Assembly: GCA_947683425.1 (NCBI GenBank)
Contig: CANTUQ010000043.1
Span: 8,565,501-8,629,500 of the forward strand
Length of the DNA: 64,000 nt
Direction of reading: 5' to 3'
Source of the DNA: Excoecaria cochinchinensis
Lineage: Eukaryota > Streptophyta > Magnoliopsida > Malpighiales > Euphorbiaceae
How positions within the stretch are numbered: position 1 is the stretch's first letter; each line of letters begins with the position of its first letter. Shown here one piece after another: positions 1 through 11,352 of this stretch. Position numbers and translations under genes: made by a program. Under the pieces are notes generated by a model. The model searched no databases. It worked only from the letters and a program-made list of their open reading frames with translations, and was not told where the DNA came from.

Positions 1-1
1 G

Positions 2-494
2 ATGTTGGAGTTGTTCAAGGACTATGACTGCATTTTGGATTGTCATCTCGGAAAAGCCAATGTGGTTGCAGATGCTTTGAGCAGGAAGTTAGTTTCAGCT
101 TTGTTTTTGCAATGGTTCAAGTGGAGATTTGATTCGGACAAGGGCTTTGGATGCCCAATTGAGAGTGAAGCCGACCATGAGACAGTCGATTGTTGATGCT
201 CAGAAGGATGATGTACGATTGCAGCGATTTTTGCAAGATGTTCAGCAAGGTAAGCAGTCTGAGTTTTTGACTTTGGATGGGTTGCTTATGTATAGGAATC
301 ATTTTTGTGTGCCCGAGAGTGATGAGTTAAGGAAGAAGCTTTTGAGTGAGGCACACACTACGGTCTTTACTATTCATCCTGGTAGTGAGAAGATGTATCG
401 GGATATGAAGCAGTTCTACCGGTGGTCCAGGATGAAGAGGGACATTGTAGAATTCGTGGCGAAGTGTCTGACTTGTCAGCTAGTAAAGGCTGAG
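2..494 (+). pseudogene. E1 pol fragment: RNase H tail plus integrase zinc-binding domain
   Basis: The first frame encodes the end of the RNase H domain, with LELFKDYDC and the KANVVADALSRK motif that closes RNase H in plant chromoviruses. A one-base shift near position 130-150 moves reading to the next frame. That frame encodes the integrase N-terminal H-H-C-C zinc domain, seen as EAHTTVFTIHPG and then CLTC. Order and spacing match polyprotein L at 34268-38347, residues about 982-1143. The frame stops being homologous at 494, where solo LTR S1 has inserted within codons for the sequence after the zinc domain. The frameshift makes this a dead copy. Confidence 0.9.
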
Positions 495-565
495 TGTCAC
501 ACCCCAAAGTGGCCCTAGAAGAATTACAGAGTTTTGTTCGAAAAAGGTAAGTTTATGTGCGAGAG

Positions 566-690
566 TTCTGTCGCGAGCGCGACAAGTGTCGCGGGCACGA
601 CAGAGCCCCCAGCGGTTTTCGAACTTCAGCTGGTTGGTGCGAGCGTGAGCGTTCTGTCACGAGCGTGACAAGCGTCGCGAGCACGACAGA
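566..690 (+). repeat. S1 U3 palindrome cluster, class A (TGTCGCG...CGCGACA)
   Basis: Two modules about 85 bp apart each hold two adjacent self-complementary units of the type TGTCGCGAGCGCGACA. One pair lies near 566-602 and the other near 654-690. The second pair has CpG to TpG/CpA changes (TGTCACGAGCGTGACA) on both arms, so pairing is kept. The cluster lies 70-195 bp from the LTR start, which is U3 and therefore upstream of any transcription start. Confidence 0.8.
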
Positions 691-746
691 ACCCCCTCGC
701 GAGATGTGTGCATAAGTGGGACTAAGAGACTTGGAATTGTAGGGAG

Positions 747-850
747 TTGACAAGTGTCATCATAGAAGAGTGACAAGTGGCGGCATATGAGAGTGACAAG
801 TGGCATTATAGGAATGTGCCAAGTGTCATTGTAGGGAAGAGACACTTGGT
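747..850 (+). promoter_or_regulatory. S1 U3 tandem GTGACAAGTGGC-like motifs
   Basis: Four to five imperfect copies of TGACAAGTG(G/T)C occur about 20-30 bp apart. Single copies of the same motif (GTGACATGTGGC or GTGACAAGTGGC) occur 20-40 bp upstream of TATA boxes in the E1 LTR (11628) and the F LTR (24193), so the motif looks like an upstream promoter element. The core contains an E-box-like CANNTG. Multiplication in S1 looks like enhancer duplication. Function is inference. Confidence 0.55.
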
Positions 851-1019
851 TTGGTTTGGCTTGGCTTGGCTTGGCTTAAGATAGGGATGGATTAATTGAA
901 GTGGTTGGCATTTATTTGGTTTGGTGGCACTTATGTGAGAGGATTTGGCTTATTTGGGTTTGACCTGCCAACATTTGTTCATTTTATTCATTTCCTAGCT
1001 TTTGGCCTTTTGCTTTTGG

Positions 1020-1152
1020 CTTTCCTCTTTTTTTTCCTTTTCCTTGGTTTTGCCGTGCTCCACTTTCCTCTCTTTTCTTCTCTTTTCCATTTGCTCCTAA
1101 AGAGAATCATTTAGGTTGGGATAAAGAGAGTGGATTTTGAGAAGAGGTAAGT
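1020..1152 (+). promoter_or_regulatory. S1 CT-rich leader and splice-donor-like site
   Basis: A pyrimidine-rich run (1020-1095) is followed by GAAGAG|GTAAGT with the GT at 1147-1148. The same order, a CT-rich leader then AG|GTAAGT or a close variant, is found in the LTRs of B, E1, E2, F, G, H and L. I read it as the 5' untranslated leader followed by a 5' splice site. Confidence 0.5.
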
Positions 1153-1950
1153 AGTACTATTATGATAGCATTAGTCTTCTTCTACTACTTGGTTTCTATT
1201 TTGATTTCAAGTAAAAAGAAGAGTAACCCCAAGTGTTTTTGTGTGTGGTTTTGGTGCAAGCTGGAGGCAAGAGAGTCGATAAAGGAAAAGAGAAGATAGG
1301 AACGAGTAAAGAGCTGTGATCGAGTTCCTAGAGGTAGGGATCGAGTGCGATCTTGTTAATTTTCCATGTGTTTAGATGAAAAATGTTTGAATAGAGACAT
1401 GTTGTAATAAAGAGATGCTTGATGAGCTTTAATTAGCTCAAGATGTTCATTTTGATTTCTTGCAGTGCTTATGACATGTGTATATATGTTTATAAGTATG
1501 TAACTTGATCATTTGAGTGTTTGTGTTGATGATAGAGTTTGATTTTGCGAAATTCTGCTTATTTGTAATCAGACCCCTGTGTATTGTATTTGTTATAAGT
1601 AGAGTTATAGGACCTCAATTGGGTTGATTCCAATTGCATATGAAAGATAAGACCCGTATCTAAAAATGTCTAAGAGGGTGCTTGATCTAATTATAGCCCT
1701 AAGTATCCCAAAAAGTAATTAAAACGTAGGTGACCTTGTTCTGGCGGGTTGACTGGAACAGTATATGTTGTTTAGATCATATCTTTTGTTATAGATGTCC
1801 AAACGACCTGAAACTTGTCCCATTTGAAAGTAACATCCTAGAGAATAATTGTTAAGAAGAACGTTTTGCAAAAAAAAAGACGTTTAGAGGTTCATTTAGA
1901 CGATACAAGTTTAGGGTAAAAAGCAGTCTAGTGAGGCACCAAAGCGGAGC

Positions 1951-2375
1951 CTCTATCGCGAGCGCAACACAGGTCGCGACCTCGCGATAGAACACCCTAT
2001 ATTAAGCTCTTTTTTCTTCATTTTGAGCCCATGGTTGGCATGGGTCAACCCCTTGCCTTTCCCCTTAACGTTTTAAACATGATTAGGGCTCCTAAATGAT
2101 TACAAATTAGTTGTTAATGGAAAAATAACATATGAGTATGATTAAAGATGGTAATTTAATTAATAAAGTAACAATGTATAGTTGTAGGAAGTATAGTAAA
2201 TGACATGATAAATATGTATGAACTTAGGAATTATTACATAATGCATTTGGTATAGAGTATAGAGCCTTTTTGTAATCTATCTTCTGTCGTGAGCGCGACC
2301 TCTTGTCGCGATCGCGATAATGAACTTGGCTTCTGTCGCGAGCGCGACTTCTTATCGCGATCGCAACAGTGAACC
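1951..2375 (+). repeat. S1 class A palindromes in the presumed LTR intron
   Basis: Two clusters (about 1951-1995 and 2281-2375) repeat the TGTCGCGAGCGCGAC / TGTCGCGATCGCGA pattern. Each module has two dyads facing each other with CTTCTG-like flanks that are also partly inverted. They are separated by 290 bp of AT-rich sequence with no other structure seen. Confidence 0.75.
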
Positions 2376-3168
2376 TCTTTGCATCCTGTTTTATTTGTTT
2401 TGAAGAGAGTGTTTTCTTCTGTCTTGCTTTGCATGATTTATATGTTTATGTAAGGAATTTAAGTGTTACATGCTTTTAGTGGTTGAACAAGATTGTATAT
2501 GAATTACATGCCTCTGAATTTGATAAATGCACTTGAATTTTAGTTGATGAGTTGATGTCTGTGTATAGTGTGTGAGTTGGTATTGAGCCTGATTACCGTT
2601 ATAGTGGATAGATAAGCATGCTTATAAAGCAATTACCGAGTGCAGCTGCCCATGTTCCGCCCCGTTTGGGCGAAGCGGGTCGACCTCTGAGAATGGTCAT
2701 TAATAGAGATATATGAAAAAGTTTTGTGACTTCAGTCTACCGAAAATGTTTTTTTTATAGAGCGTCCCGTATCCACCGTGAGAGGAACTCAGGCTTGTTT
2801 TGTTAAATGTTGTGCAGTGAACTTGAGATGATTATAGTGTTGCTTCGAATAAAGCTATAGCACATGAAAGTAATGTTTAAGTACATTACAGTTCTGTATA
2901 CAAGTACATGATTACATGAGTGTATTGACATGAATGTGGTTACATGATAGCGTATATTTGAATAAAGGATATGTACAAGTTGTAGTGTACATGAATAAGT
3001 AAAAGAGTAGATGTTATATATATATGTGAGCTCATAGTATTTGATATTTGAACATGCAACCCATACACGTATAAAAGCTATATGCATGAGCTAATTGATT
3101 TTGTTACGTGAATGGTGTGATTTATTTGTGACTTCGTAAAGAAGTCCTTTGCATTATTTTCATCCCCA

Positions 3169-3209
3169 CTAAGCGTTATCGCTTAGCACGGATGTTTATT
3201 TCTGTGTAG
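3169..3209 (+). promoter_or_regulatory. S1 hairpin plus 3' splice-site-like module
   Basis: CTAAGCGTTATCGCTTAG forms a stem of seven pairs with a TTAT loop. It is followed by a T-rich tract and TGTGTAG|GT. The module is about 40 bp here and in nine other LTR copies of this window. With the donor at 1147 it would bound a 2063-bp intron inside the LTR. Confidence 0.6.
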
Positions 3210-3582
3210 GTTTACAGGTTCAGAACAGTGAGCGAGCATCTGCAGTTCCAGGCCACTAGGGAGTATTATTCAGGTCTTTTGTATAGATTAGATACAGAGC
3301 TAGTGATGTTTTGAGTAACATCATTATGTAATAAAAGTTAAAGAATCACATGTAAATGTATATGTAATGTTAAATGAAAATAGAGTGTAATATGAACATG
3401 TATAAAGAGAAAGAAGTACATATGTATAGTTGATATGAAATGCATGTTGGGCCCTAGTGTAGTATTTAATTATTTTTAAATGGATGTGTTTATGCTATCG
3501 CTTCCGCTAATGCATGTACATGTATACGTAAGTGTCCGCGTAGCGCCCCGATATTCCTTACCGGGGGTATGGGGGTGTTACA

Positions 3583-4608
3583 TTGAGCATCAAGTTCTTT
3601 CGGGATTGCTCACTCCTTTATCCGTTCCTATGTGAAAATAGGATGATATCGCCATGGATTTCATGTCGGGTTTGCCAGTGACTCAGAAGAAGCATGATTC
3701 GGTTTGGGTGATTGTGGGTCAGCTCACCAAGTCAGCACATTTTCTGCCGGTCAGAGTGGACTACTCATTGGATAAGTTGGCTAGTATCTATATGGATGAG
3801 GTGGTCAGATTGCATGGTGTGCCATTGTCGATAGTGTCCAATCGGGTTCCAAGGTTCACATCGAAGTTTTGGAAGGAATTGCAAAGAGCTTTGGGTACTA
3901 AGTTGAATTTCAGCACGGCATTTCATCCTCAGACAGATGGTCAGTCAGAGCAGGTTATCCAGATTTTAGAGGATATGCTTTGGGCTTGTGCTTTGGAGTT
4001 TTCTGGTGTTGGGACAAGTATGTGCGGCTTATGGAGTTTGCCTAGAATAACAGCTATCAGTCGAGCATTGGGATGTCACCATTTGAAGCTTTGTATGGTC
4101 GACTGTATAGGACTCCGGTTTGTTGGACAGAGTTAACTGAGCGATCTTTTGTTGGACCAGAGATGATTAGATATATAGAAGGGAAGATTAGAGTTATGCA
4201 GTGAAATCTGAAAGTAGCTAAAGATAGACAGAGATCCTATGCTAATTTGAAGAGAAAGGATATTCCGTTTGAGGTCGGGGACAAAGTATTCCTTAAGGTG
4301 TTGCCTTAGAGGAAAGTGTTGAGATTTAGCAAGAAAGGTAAGCTTAGTCCTCAGTTCATTGGGCCTTTCGAAGTTATGGAGAAAGTTGGTCCGGTAGCCT
4401 ATAGGTTGGCTTTACCGATGAAATTGGCTAAGATGCATGATGTCTTCCATGTCTCCATGCTTCGACGGTACCGATTGGATCTATCGCACGTGTTGTCGGT
4501 TCAGAATGTTCGGATTCAGTCGAATTATTCTTATGATGAGGAACTAAAAGCAATTTTAGCTCGGGAAGTGAGGCAGTTAAGGAACAAGCAAGTTCCTCTG
4601 GTTAAGGT
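3583..4608 (+). pseudogene. E1 pol fragment: integrase catalytic core and C-terminal domain
   Basis: This continues the E1 integrase after the S1 insertion. The catalytic core is recognisable: MDFMSGLP with the first Asp, the KSAHFLPV segment, an SNRVPRF stretch where relatives have SDRDPRF, and FHPQTDGQSE with the Glu. The second catalytic Asp is therefore replaced by Asn. Two Trp codons near 3633 and 3639 have become stops (TGA, TAG). A frameshift near 4005 and further stops near 4202 and 4306 follow. From 4316 the GPF-type C-terminal domain is readable (SPQFIGPFEVMEKVGPVAYRL, HDVFHVSMLRRY). The block ends at 4608 where element B inserted. It cannot make active integrase. Confidence 0.92.
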
Positions 4609-4935
4609 TGTATAACCCCGATACCCCCGATAGAGTGATGCCGGAGCGTTACGCGCACAACTCACTTATACACATACATATACTCAAGACATGCTAAGAA
4701 AACAAGTACATTTAATCAAAAGATAACATATCCATATACATATAATCATATTGTCATATCATCTTACAAAAAGGAATTTACAAATAAGTACATATACAAA
4801 ATAATCCTTTACAAAAAGTTACATTTCCAAAATCATACTCCATATAAAAAAATACAGCGGAAGACAACATAACACCAATTCTAGACTTCTAGTGGCCGAC
4901 CTGCAGATGTCCGACTCCCAAAATGAACCTGCCAC

Positions 4936-4975
4936 CTACATGGGAAAAGAACCCGTGCTAAGCGATAACGCTTAG
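4936..4975 (-). promoter_or_regulatory. B 3' LTR hairpin plus 3' splice-site-like module
   Basis: On the minus strand CTAAGCGTTATCGCTTAG is followed by CACGGG, a TTCTTTTCCC pyrimidine tract and ATGTAG|GTGG. The predicted intron from 6721 to 4936 is 1786 bp. Confidence 0.6.
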
Positions 4976-5742
4976 TGGGGAGGAACAACACATGCATGTA
5001 CATATAATAGCAATAACATATATAAAAACTTAATAATAACAAGCATAAAAACATATATTACTCATGCATAGAACAATTGTTCATCATACTCAAGTATATT
5101 AAAAGAATAACCATTCATATTCGAATACAAGTATTACATCTCATCATGTCATAACGCATATACATATACATGTAACATATATTCGTTTCATATAAATAAT
5201 GGCTGCACAATTTACACTCGTATACTAACTTCAAGTAATAGCCTGATTACTCGTTAACTAGTGGATACGGGTACTAATGATACTGATAGGACACAGTATC
5301 CCAAGCATATGGAGACATGAGTCTCAAAACATTTTATAATCATGTATACCCGAAGGTATACCGGAGACCGAGGCCTCATACATCTTATATGACCCAAACA
5401 GGGCCCGCATGTAAGAAATAACATATAACAACTGCACTCACAGTCTAACCCTGGATAACCGCTTATCTATCCACTACTATGACTATCAGGCTCAGATAAC
5501 AACTCAATTATGTTCTAAAATAATATTCATATAATAGAGAATAAATAAAGTATAAATGTACAATTTCGTGTATATAGTATGTATTTACTCATGAAGAAGA
5601 CATAAAAAGTATGTACAAATCTAATTAAGAACATATAATCTATCAAATACTAGGCCAAATAAGACAAATTATGCGTCGTGTACTAAAAACTCATGCAAAA
5701 AATAGCTTAAAACTCTTTTTCAAAATAGGGCAGGAGAGGCCT

Positions 5743-6094
5743 CACTGTCGCGCTCGCGACAGTGAGGGGAAGCTAGGCCGGTCATGAGTTGCACAAACTA
5801 TTGCGACTCGTGACGCTAACGTCTCCCGCCTCTCAAGAAGAAAGGACGGTCACGAGTCATGATTTTTCCTCATGACTCGTGACGCCCACGCTCTGCAAGA
5901 AAGGAGGTCATGAGTTGTGATTCTCCCTCACGACTCGTGACTTCCAAGAGAAGGGGGACACGAGTGGTCATCCTCAATCACGAATCGTGACCTTCCTTTC
6001 ACAACTATCTTCACGTCTGCCAAGCGTAAACCACCACGAGAAGGAGAAGAGCCGGTTCTGTCTCGCTCGCGACAACGTCATGCTCGTGACAGAA
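5743..6094 (-). repeat. B 3' LTR palindrome array, classes A and B
   Basis: A class A palindrome (TGTCGCGCTCGCGACA within a longer dyad, 5743-5764) is followed by about four class B modules. In these a GTCACGAGTCGTGA-like arm, a loop of 5-8 bases and a TCACGACTCGTGAC-like arm form a hairpin, and each arm is itself self-complementary. The array closes with a second class A module (6058-6094). The intervening bases are not repeated. Confidence 0.8.
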
Positions 6095-7210
6095 TCGATT
6101 TTCCTCGATCTCCAACACGAAATACAGCTTCACGAGAAAACCAAAACCCAATCTTGCCGAAACCTAAATGTCATGCAATTTCATGTAACAACTTACCTTT
6201 TTGGCCTCCAAATCACGTTCACAACCATAACAACGCAAATCACACATCATTTTACCCAATCAAAGGACCTTAACACATATCAAAATAGAATTTACAGAGA
6301 TTTAACCCCAGAAATTCCAACTCATGTTCATATACAAAATCCTCACAATTTCACATGTACATATTCAAAACTCTATCACCATACATCATATACACAAAGT
6401 CATTTTACTCATGCATTTACTTATACCATAAACACACAAATAACATTAACATTTACTCAAGAATAGGATCCAGATAAGATGGACAATATATTTGAAATAA
6501 ACTCCCGAACCTGAAATGGAGCTCAACTTCCACTGACTTTAATCCACTAACTTTCCTTTTCCTTTATCCTTCTCTTTTCTTCAGCTTCTTGCCTCAATCA
6601 AATCAAAATAAAACCCAATTAACCCATGCAAAAAAAAACCATATTACCCTTACAAATCCAAATGAAGAAGAAGAGGATGCAGGAGAAGAAGATCCCAAAC
6701 CAAAATAATACAGCCACTTACCTCTTAGAACCCTCAAATTCAAAACCCTAGCTTAAAGCTGGAGAAACACCCACATGCAAGACTTGACAGAGCAGAAAAT
6801 GGAGATGAGAGAGTGAGAGAGAGAACGTGAGAAGGAAGAGGGCAAATCAAGTGGCTTCAACGGGAAGCTACCACTTATTCCTCCCCTCTCTCTTCTCTTA
6901 TCAAATCTTCATTGAATGCTCCCAACAACCCTAACACATGTCACTCTACTAATGGCCCTTTGATCTCATCTTTGACTAACAATCCAAGGTACCAAACTTA
7001 ACTCACACCATATAATCTCCAACAAAAGTACCCTACATCCATATATCACATGCACACCATATAATTCCTTCATTTATAACTTAACTAAATTAATTCCTTG
7101 CAATAAAGTTCTTATTATCCAAATTTTCTTTTGTTAAAAATTACTGAAATGCTCTAAATATTCCGACTTACCACACAGATTCCGACTAGGCCTATTTTGG
7201 GTTGTTACAA

Positions 7211-7222
7211 TCACTCCCCCTT
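7211..7222 (-). other. B polypurine tract
   Basis: AAGGGGGAGTGA on the minus strand lies one base from the LTR start at 7209. It follows the GAGGATGAAATTTCTT context typical of the end of plant chromovirus internal regions. It would prime plus-strand DNA synthesis. Confidence 0.85.
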
Positions 7223-8498
7223 AAGAAATTTCATCCTCGAAATCTCCCCGATAACCACTTATATCCAACAACCCAAAACTCAAAACCGAACTTAATAAAA
7301 ACCTATAGCACAACTTACCGGAAGGTCCTGCAGCCTCTGGAGTATCCTCTCTGATCATTGCATATACTCTAACTGGAGCATACTTTCTCGTAGTCCTTGG
7401 CCTCTGCACGGTTTTTGATGGCGCCTGAGGAGCTCTGCTTCGATCTCGGTTGCCTCTAGTTGCATTCGATTTATCTCCACCCGCTTTGCTTTCTTGTTGG
7501 CTCCTATTCTCTTGTCGATCAGGGCAATTAGCAAATCGATGCTCTATGGTTCCACATTTAAAACATGCACCCGTGACCTTGCGGCAAGTACCCCAATGGT
7601 ATCTTCAGCAATGCTCACACTCCGGTGATCTATTTCCTCTACTCGGGGGCGGCGCTACACTTCCTACTTCAGAAGGCGCTTGGGCAATCCCTTTAGTTCC
7701 CTACTCAGTCAGAGCACCCTTAGATTTCTTATTACTAGAAACTCCACCATCTGGTTCTCTCCGCTTCTGTTCTATTCTTTGCTTCACCATTTCAGATTCT
7801 TCCAACTTTATCGCTGCAGCTACCAACTGATAGTATCCAACCGGATGCATAACTGCCATTGCCGACAATGGACCTCTAATGACTTCTCTTAATCAACCCT
7901 GAAAATGTTGGCACTTAAAACCTTCCATCAACAGCGGTTTGGGCACATACTTGGTCAATCGACTAAACTCTTTCTCGTACTCGCTGACCTATAGGTTCCT
8001 TTGTTTCAAATTGATGAATTCATTCCATTTTGCTTCCCGATAAGCCTTGGTAACATATTTCTGCTCAAACTCTTTCACAAAGAATTTCCATGTCAATTCA
8101 GCTGGTCTCTGGGGACTGAGGAGCACAAGGTTCCACCAATCATATGCTAATCCCTGCAATAGCGATACAACATAAATAACTCTTTGTGACGGAGGGCAAG
8201 CTATTTCTTGTAAGATCCTATGTGTTCTCTTCAACAAAAATTCTGCCACATCCGACTCATCCAAAAAGGTTCCATGAAATTCTTCTGCTCCCCTTTTCCT
8301 TATAAGTTCAGAAGGAGCCTTAGGAGCAGTCAATCTGTCTACCACTTGTAGTAAGCCTTGTACCAATGCCGGATCGAAACCTTGGCCTTCAACTGGTGCA
8401 CGCTCACGTGCAGGCCTATCTCGACTGACCGGATTACTCCCAACCGGATTTACACTTTCCCCCCTGTCACCCATATACTTATTTGGATCCGACTCCAT
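7223..8498 (-). pseudogene. B gag (capsid/nucleocapsid), pol absent
   Basis: An ATG at 8498, 110 bp after the primer site, opens a 169-residue frame homologous to the L gag (GAEEFHGTFLDESDVAEF, LLQGLAYDWWNLVLL, KAYREAKW). A stop at 7989-7991 interrupts it just before the VSEYEKEFSRLTKYVP segment, which continues in frame with further stops. A zinc knuckle CFKCGTIEHRFANC lies near 7520-7570. After the gag C-terminal segment RVYAMIREDTPEAAGPSGK (about 7310-7370) the sequence goes straight to the 3' non-coding end; in L this is the point just before protease. Pol is therefore missing by one internal deletion. As it stands the reading frame is broken. Confidence 0.87.
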
Positions 8499-8607
8499 CT
8501 AGACACTACACAAAGCAACATCTGCATTAGGCCATAACTCTAGACAGACTCTCATGCAAAGACTCTATACTCAATCAATCATATAAAACCAGAACCGACT
8601 AAATCGG

Positions 8608-8620
8608 TGCTCTGATACCA
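8608..8620 (-). other. B primer-binding site (initiator tRNA-Met type)
   Basis: TGGTATCAGAGCA on the minus strand, five bases from the 5' LTR end at 8626, matches the 3' end of plant initiator tRNA-Met. It fixes the element's orientation. Confidence 0.93.
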
Positions 8621-8953
8621 CTAAATGTAACACCCCGATACCCCCGATAGAGTGATGCCGGAGCGTTACATGCACAACTCACTTATGCGCATACATATAC
8701 TCAAGACATGCTAAGAAAACAAGTACATTTAATCAAAAGATAACATATCCATATACATATAATCATATTGTCATATCATTTCGCAAAAAGGAATTTACAA
8801 ATAAGTACATATACAACATAATCCTTTACAAAAAGTTACATTTCCAAAATCATACTCCATATACAAAAATACAGTGGAAGAAAAAAATAACTCAAATTCT
8901 AGACTTCTAGTGGCCGACCTGCAGATGTCCGACTCACAAAAGGAACTTGCCAC

Positions 8954-8993
8954 CTACATGGGAAAAGAACCCGTGCTAAGTGATAACGCTTAG
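8954..8993 (-). promoter_or_regulatory. B 5' LTR hairpin plus 3' splice-site-like module
   Basis: Same module as 4936-4975 with one stem change (CTAAGCGTTATCACTTAG), which turns a G-C pair into a mismatch. The pyrimidine tract and ATGTAG are kept. Confidence 0.58.
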
Positions 8994-9762
8994 TGGGGAG
9001 GAAAAACACATGCATGTACATATAATCGCAATAACATATATAAAAACTTAATAATAACAAGCATAAAAACATATATTACTCATGCATATAACAATTGTTC
9101 ATCATACTCAAGTATATTAGAAGAATAACCATTGATATTCGAATACAAGTATTACATCTCATCATGTCATAACGCATATACATATACATGTAACATATAT
9201 TCGTTTCATATAAATAATGGCTGCACAATTTACACTCGTATACTAACTTCAAGTAATAGCCTGATTACTCGCTAACTAGTGGATACGGGTACTAATGATA
9301 CTGATAGGACACAGTATCCCAAGCATATGGAGACATGAGTCTCAAAACATTTTATAATCATGTATACCCGAATGTATACCGGAGACCGAGGCCTCATACA
9401 TCTTATATGACCCAAACGAGGCCTGCATGTAAGAAATAACATATAGCAGCTGCACTCACACTGTGTCCCTGGATAAGCGCTTATCTATGCACTACTATGA
9501 CTATCAGGCTCAGATAACAACTCAATCATGTTCTAAAATAATATTCATATAATAGAGAATAAATCAAGTATAAATGTACAATTTCGTGTATATAGTATGT
9601 ATTTAATCATGAAGAAGACATATAAACTATACACAAATCTAATTAAGAACATATAATCTATCAAATACTAGGCCAAATAAGACAAATCATGTGTCGTGTA
9701 GTAAAAACCCATGCAAAAAATAGCTTAAAACTCTTTTTCAAAACAGAGCAGGAGAGGCCTTA

Positions 9763-10114
9763 CTATCACGCTCGCGACAAGAGGTCGCGTTCGTGACAGT
9801 GAGGGGAAGAGAGGCTGGTCACGAGTTGCACAAACTATTATGACTCGTGACGCTAACGTCCCCCGCCTCACAAGAAGAAAGGACGGTCATGAGTCGTGAA
9901 TCTTCCTCACAACTCGTGATGCCCACGCTCTGCAGGAAAGGAGGTCACGAGTTGTGATTCTCCCTCACGACTCATGACTTCAAAGAGTAGGGGGACCCAA
10001 GTCGTGATCCTCAATCACGACTCGTGACCTTCCTGTCACAACTATCTTCACGTCTGCCGAGCGAAAACCACCGTGAGAAGGAGAAGATCCGGTTCTGTCG
10101 CGCTCGCGACAGAA
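9763..10114 (-). repeat. B 5' LTR palindrome array, classes A and B
   Basis: Colinear with 5743-6094. The first class A module is longer here (9763-9803, two dyads), while in the other LTR one dyad is absent, so whole dyads appear to be gained or lost. Class B hairpins lie at about 9818-10030 and a final class A palindrome at 10093-10112. Confidence 0.8.
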
Positions 10115-11219
10115 TCGATTTTCCTCGATCTCCAACACGAAATACAACTTCACGAGAAAACCAAAACCCAATCTTACCGAAACCTAAATGTCATGCAATT
10201 TCATGCAACAACTTACCTTTTTGGCCTCCAAATCACGTTCACGACCATAAAAACGCAAATCACACATCATTTTACCCATTCAAAGGACCTTAACACATAT
10301 CAAAATAGAATTTACAGAGATTTAACCCCAGAAATTCCAACTCATGTTCATATACAAAATCCTCACAATTTCACATGTACATACTCAAAACTCTATCACC
10401 ATACATCATATACACAAAGTCATTTTACTCATGCATTTACTTATACCACAAACACACAAATAACATTAACATTTACTCAAGAATAGGATCCAGATAAGAT
10501 GGGCAATATATTTCAAATCAAGTCCCGAACCTGAAATGGAGCTCAACTTCCACTGACTTTAATCCACTAACTTTCCTTTTCCTTTATCCTTTCTCTTTTC
10601 TTCAGCTTCTTGCCTCAATCAAATCAAAATAAAACCCAATTAACCCATGCAAAACAAAACTATATTACCCTTTCAAATCAAAATGAAGAAGAAGAAGATG
10701 CAGGAGAAGAATATCCCAAACAAAAATAATACAGCCACTTACCTCTTAAAACCCTGAAATTCAAAACCCTAGCTTAAAGCTTGAGAAACACCCACATGCA
10801 AGACTTGATAGAGCAGAAAATGGAGATGAGAGAGTGGGAGAGAGAACGTGAGAAGGAAGAGGGCAAATTAAGTGGCTTCCACGGGAAGCTACCACTTTTT
10901 CCTCCCCTCTCTCTTCTCCTATCAAATCTTCATTCAAACCCTAACACATATCACTCTACCAATTGCCCTTCGATCTCACCTTTGACTAAGAATCCAAGGT
11001 ACGAAACTTAACTCAAACCATATAATCTCCAACAAAAGTACCCTACTTCCATACATCACATGCACACCATATAATTCCTTCATTTATAACTTAACAAAAT
11101 TAATTCCTTGCAATAAAGTCCTTATTATCCAAATTTTCTTTTGTTAAAAATTACTGAAATGCTCTAAATATTCCGACATACCACACAGATTCCGACTAGG
11201 CCTATTTTTGGTTGTTACA

Positions 11220-11352
11220 AAGGTTCTTTGGCAGCATCATAGAGTGGAGGAAGCGACTTGGGAACCAGAGGTAATGATGAGGATTCAGTATCCACAGTTG
11301 TTCAATTTAGGTGAGAATTTCGAGGACGAAATTCTTGTTAGTAGGGGAGAGT
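11220..11352 (+). pseudogene. E1 pol end: chromodomain-like tail and polypurine tract
   Basis: After element B the E1 frame resumes with VLWQHHRVEEATWEPE, the C-terminal chromodomain-like motif of plant chromoviruses, then RIQYPQLF and FEDEILVSRGEL. The tail is thought to direct integration to chromatin (family knowledge). The stop codon is not reached before the LTR: reading runs through a polypurine tract, GTAGGGGAGAGT (11341-11352), into the LTR at 11353, as also happens in L. This tail is intact, but the upstream parts of the gene are broken. Confidence 0.9.

Larger units (their letters stand above)
495..3582 (+). mobile_element. S1: solo LTR inserted in E1 integrase
   Basis: The insert starts TGTCACACC and ends GGGTGTTACA. 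It is flanked by CTGAG (490-494) and TTGAG (3583-3587), a 5-bp target duplication with one mismatch. Removing it joins the E1 integrase codons in frame. It has no primer site, polypurine tract or coding region. It carries one set of LTR landmarks: U3 repeats, a CT-rich leader, a splice-donor-like site at 1147 and the hairpin/acceptor module at 3169-3209. It is therefore a solo LTR left by recombination between two LTRs. Its end sequence resembles those of B, G and H, so it belongs to the same LTR family. Stretches not listed separately (about 1160-1950 and 2380-3160) show only AT-rich LTR sequence. Confidence 0.88.
4609..7209 (-). repeat. B 3' LTR
   Basis: Read on the minus strand it starts TGTAACAACCC at 7209 and ends at 4609. 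The terminal bases at 4609 are altered (TGTATAACC against TGTAACACC in the other LTR). Landmarks in transcription order are a pyrimidine-rich leader near 6870-6900, a donor-like AG|GTAAGT with its first intron base at 6721, a palindrome array at 6094-5743, and the hairpin/acceptor at 4975-4936. It holds no gene. Confidence 0.9.
4609..11219 (-). mobile_element. B: gag-only chromovirus derivative, complete with both LTRs
   Basis: The element is bounded by a perfect 5-bp target duplication AAGGT (4604-4608 and 11220-11224). It has LTRs of about 2.6 kb (4609-7209 and 8626-11219), a primer site next to the right LTR and a polypurine tract next to the left LTR, so it reads on the minus strand. The internal region is only 1416 bp and contains gag but no protease, RT, RNase H or integrase. 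It splits the E1 reading frame between the GPF domain and the chromodomain-like tail. Element H has the same layout and internal length, so this is a family rather than a one-off deletion. Transposition would need proteins from an autonomous chromovirus (inference). Confidence 0.93.
8626..11219 (-). repeat. B 5' LTR
   Basis: This is the partner of 4609-7209, colinear with it and with many scattered substitutions and small indels. It contains a donor-like site near 10736-10745 on the minus strand, a class A/B palindrome array at 9763-10114 and the hairpin/acceptor at 8954-8993. The visible divergence suggests an insertion clearly older than L. Confidence 0.9.

Noticed and set aside
896..1114. 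72-residue hydrophobic frame in S1
   Set aside because: It comes from the T-rich leader of the LTR (runs of TTT and CTT coding Phe and Leu) and is not shared as protein with other LTRs.
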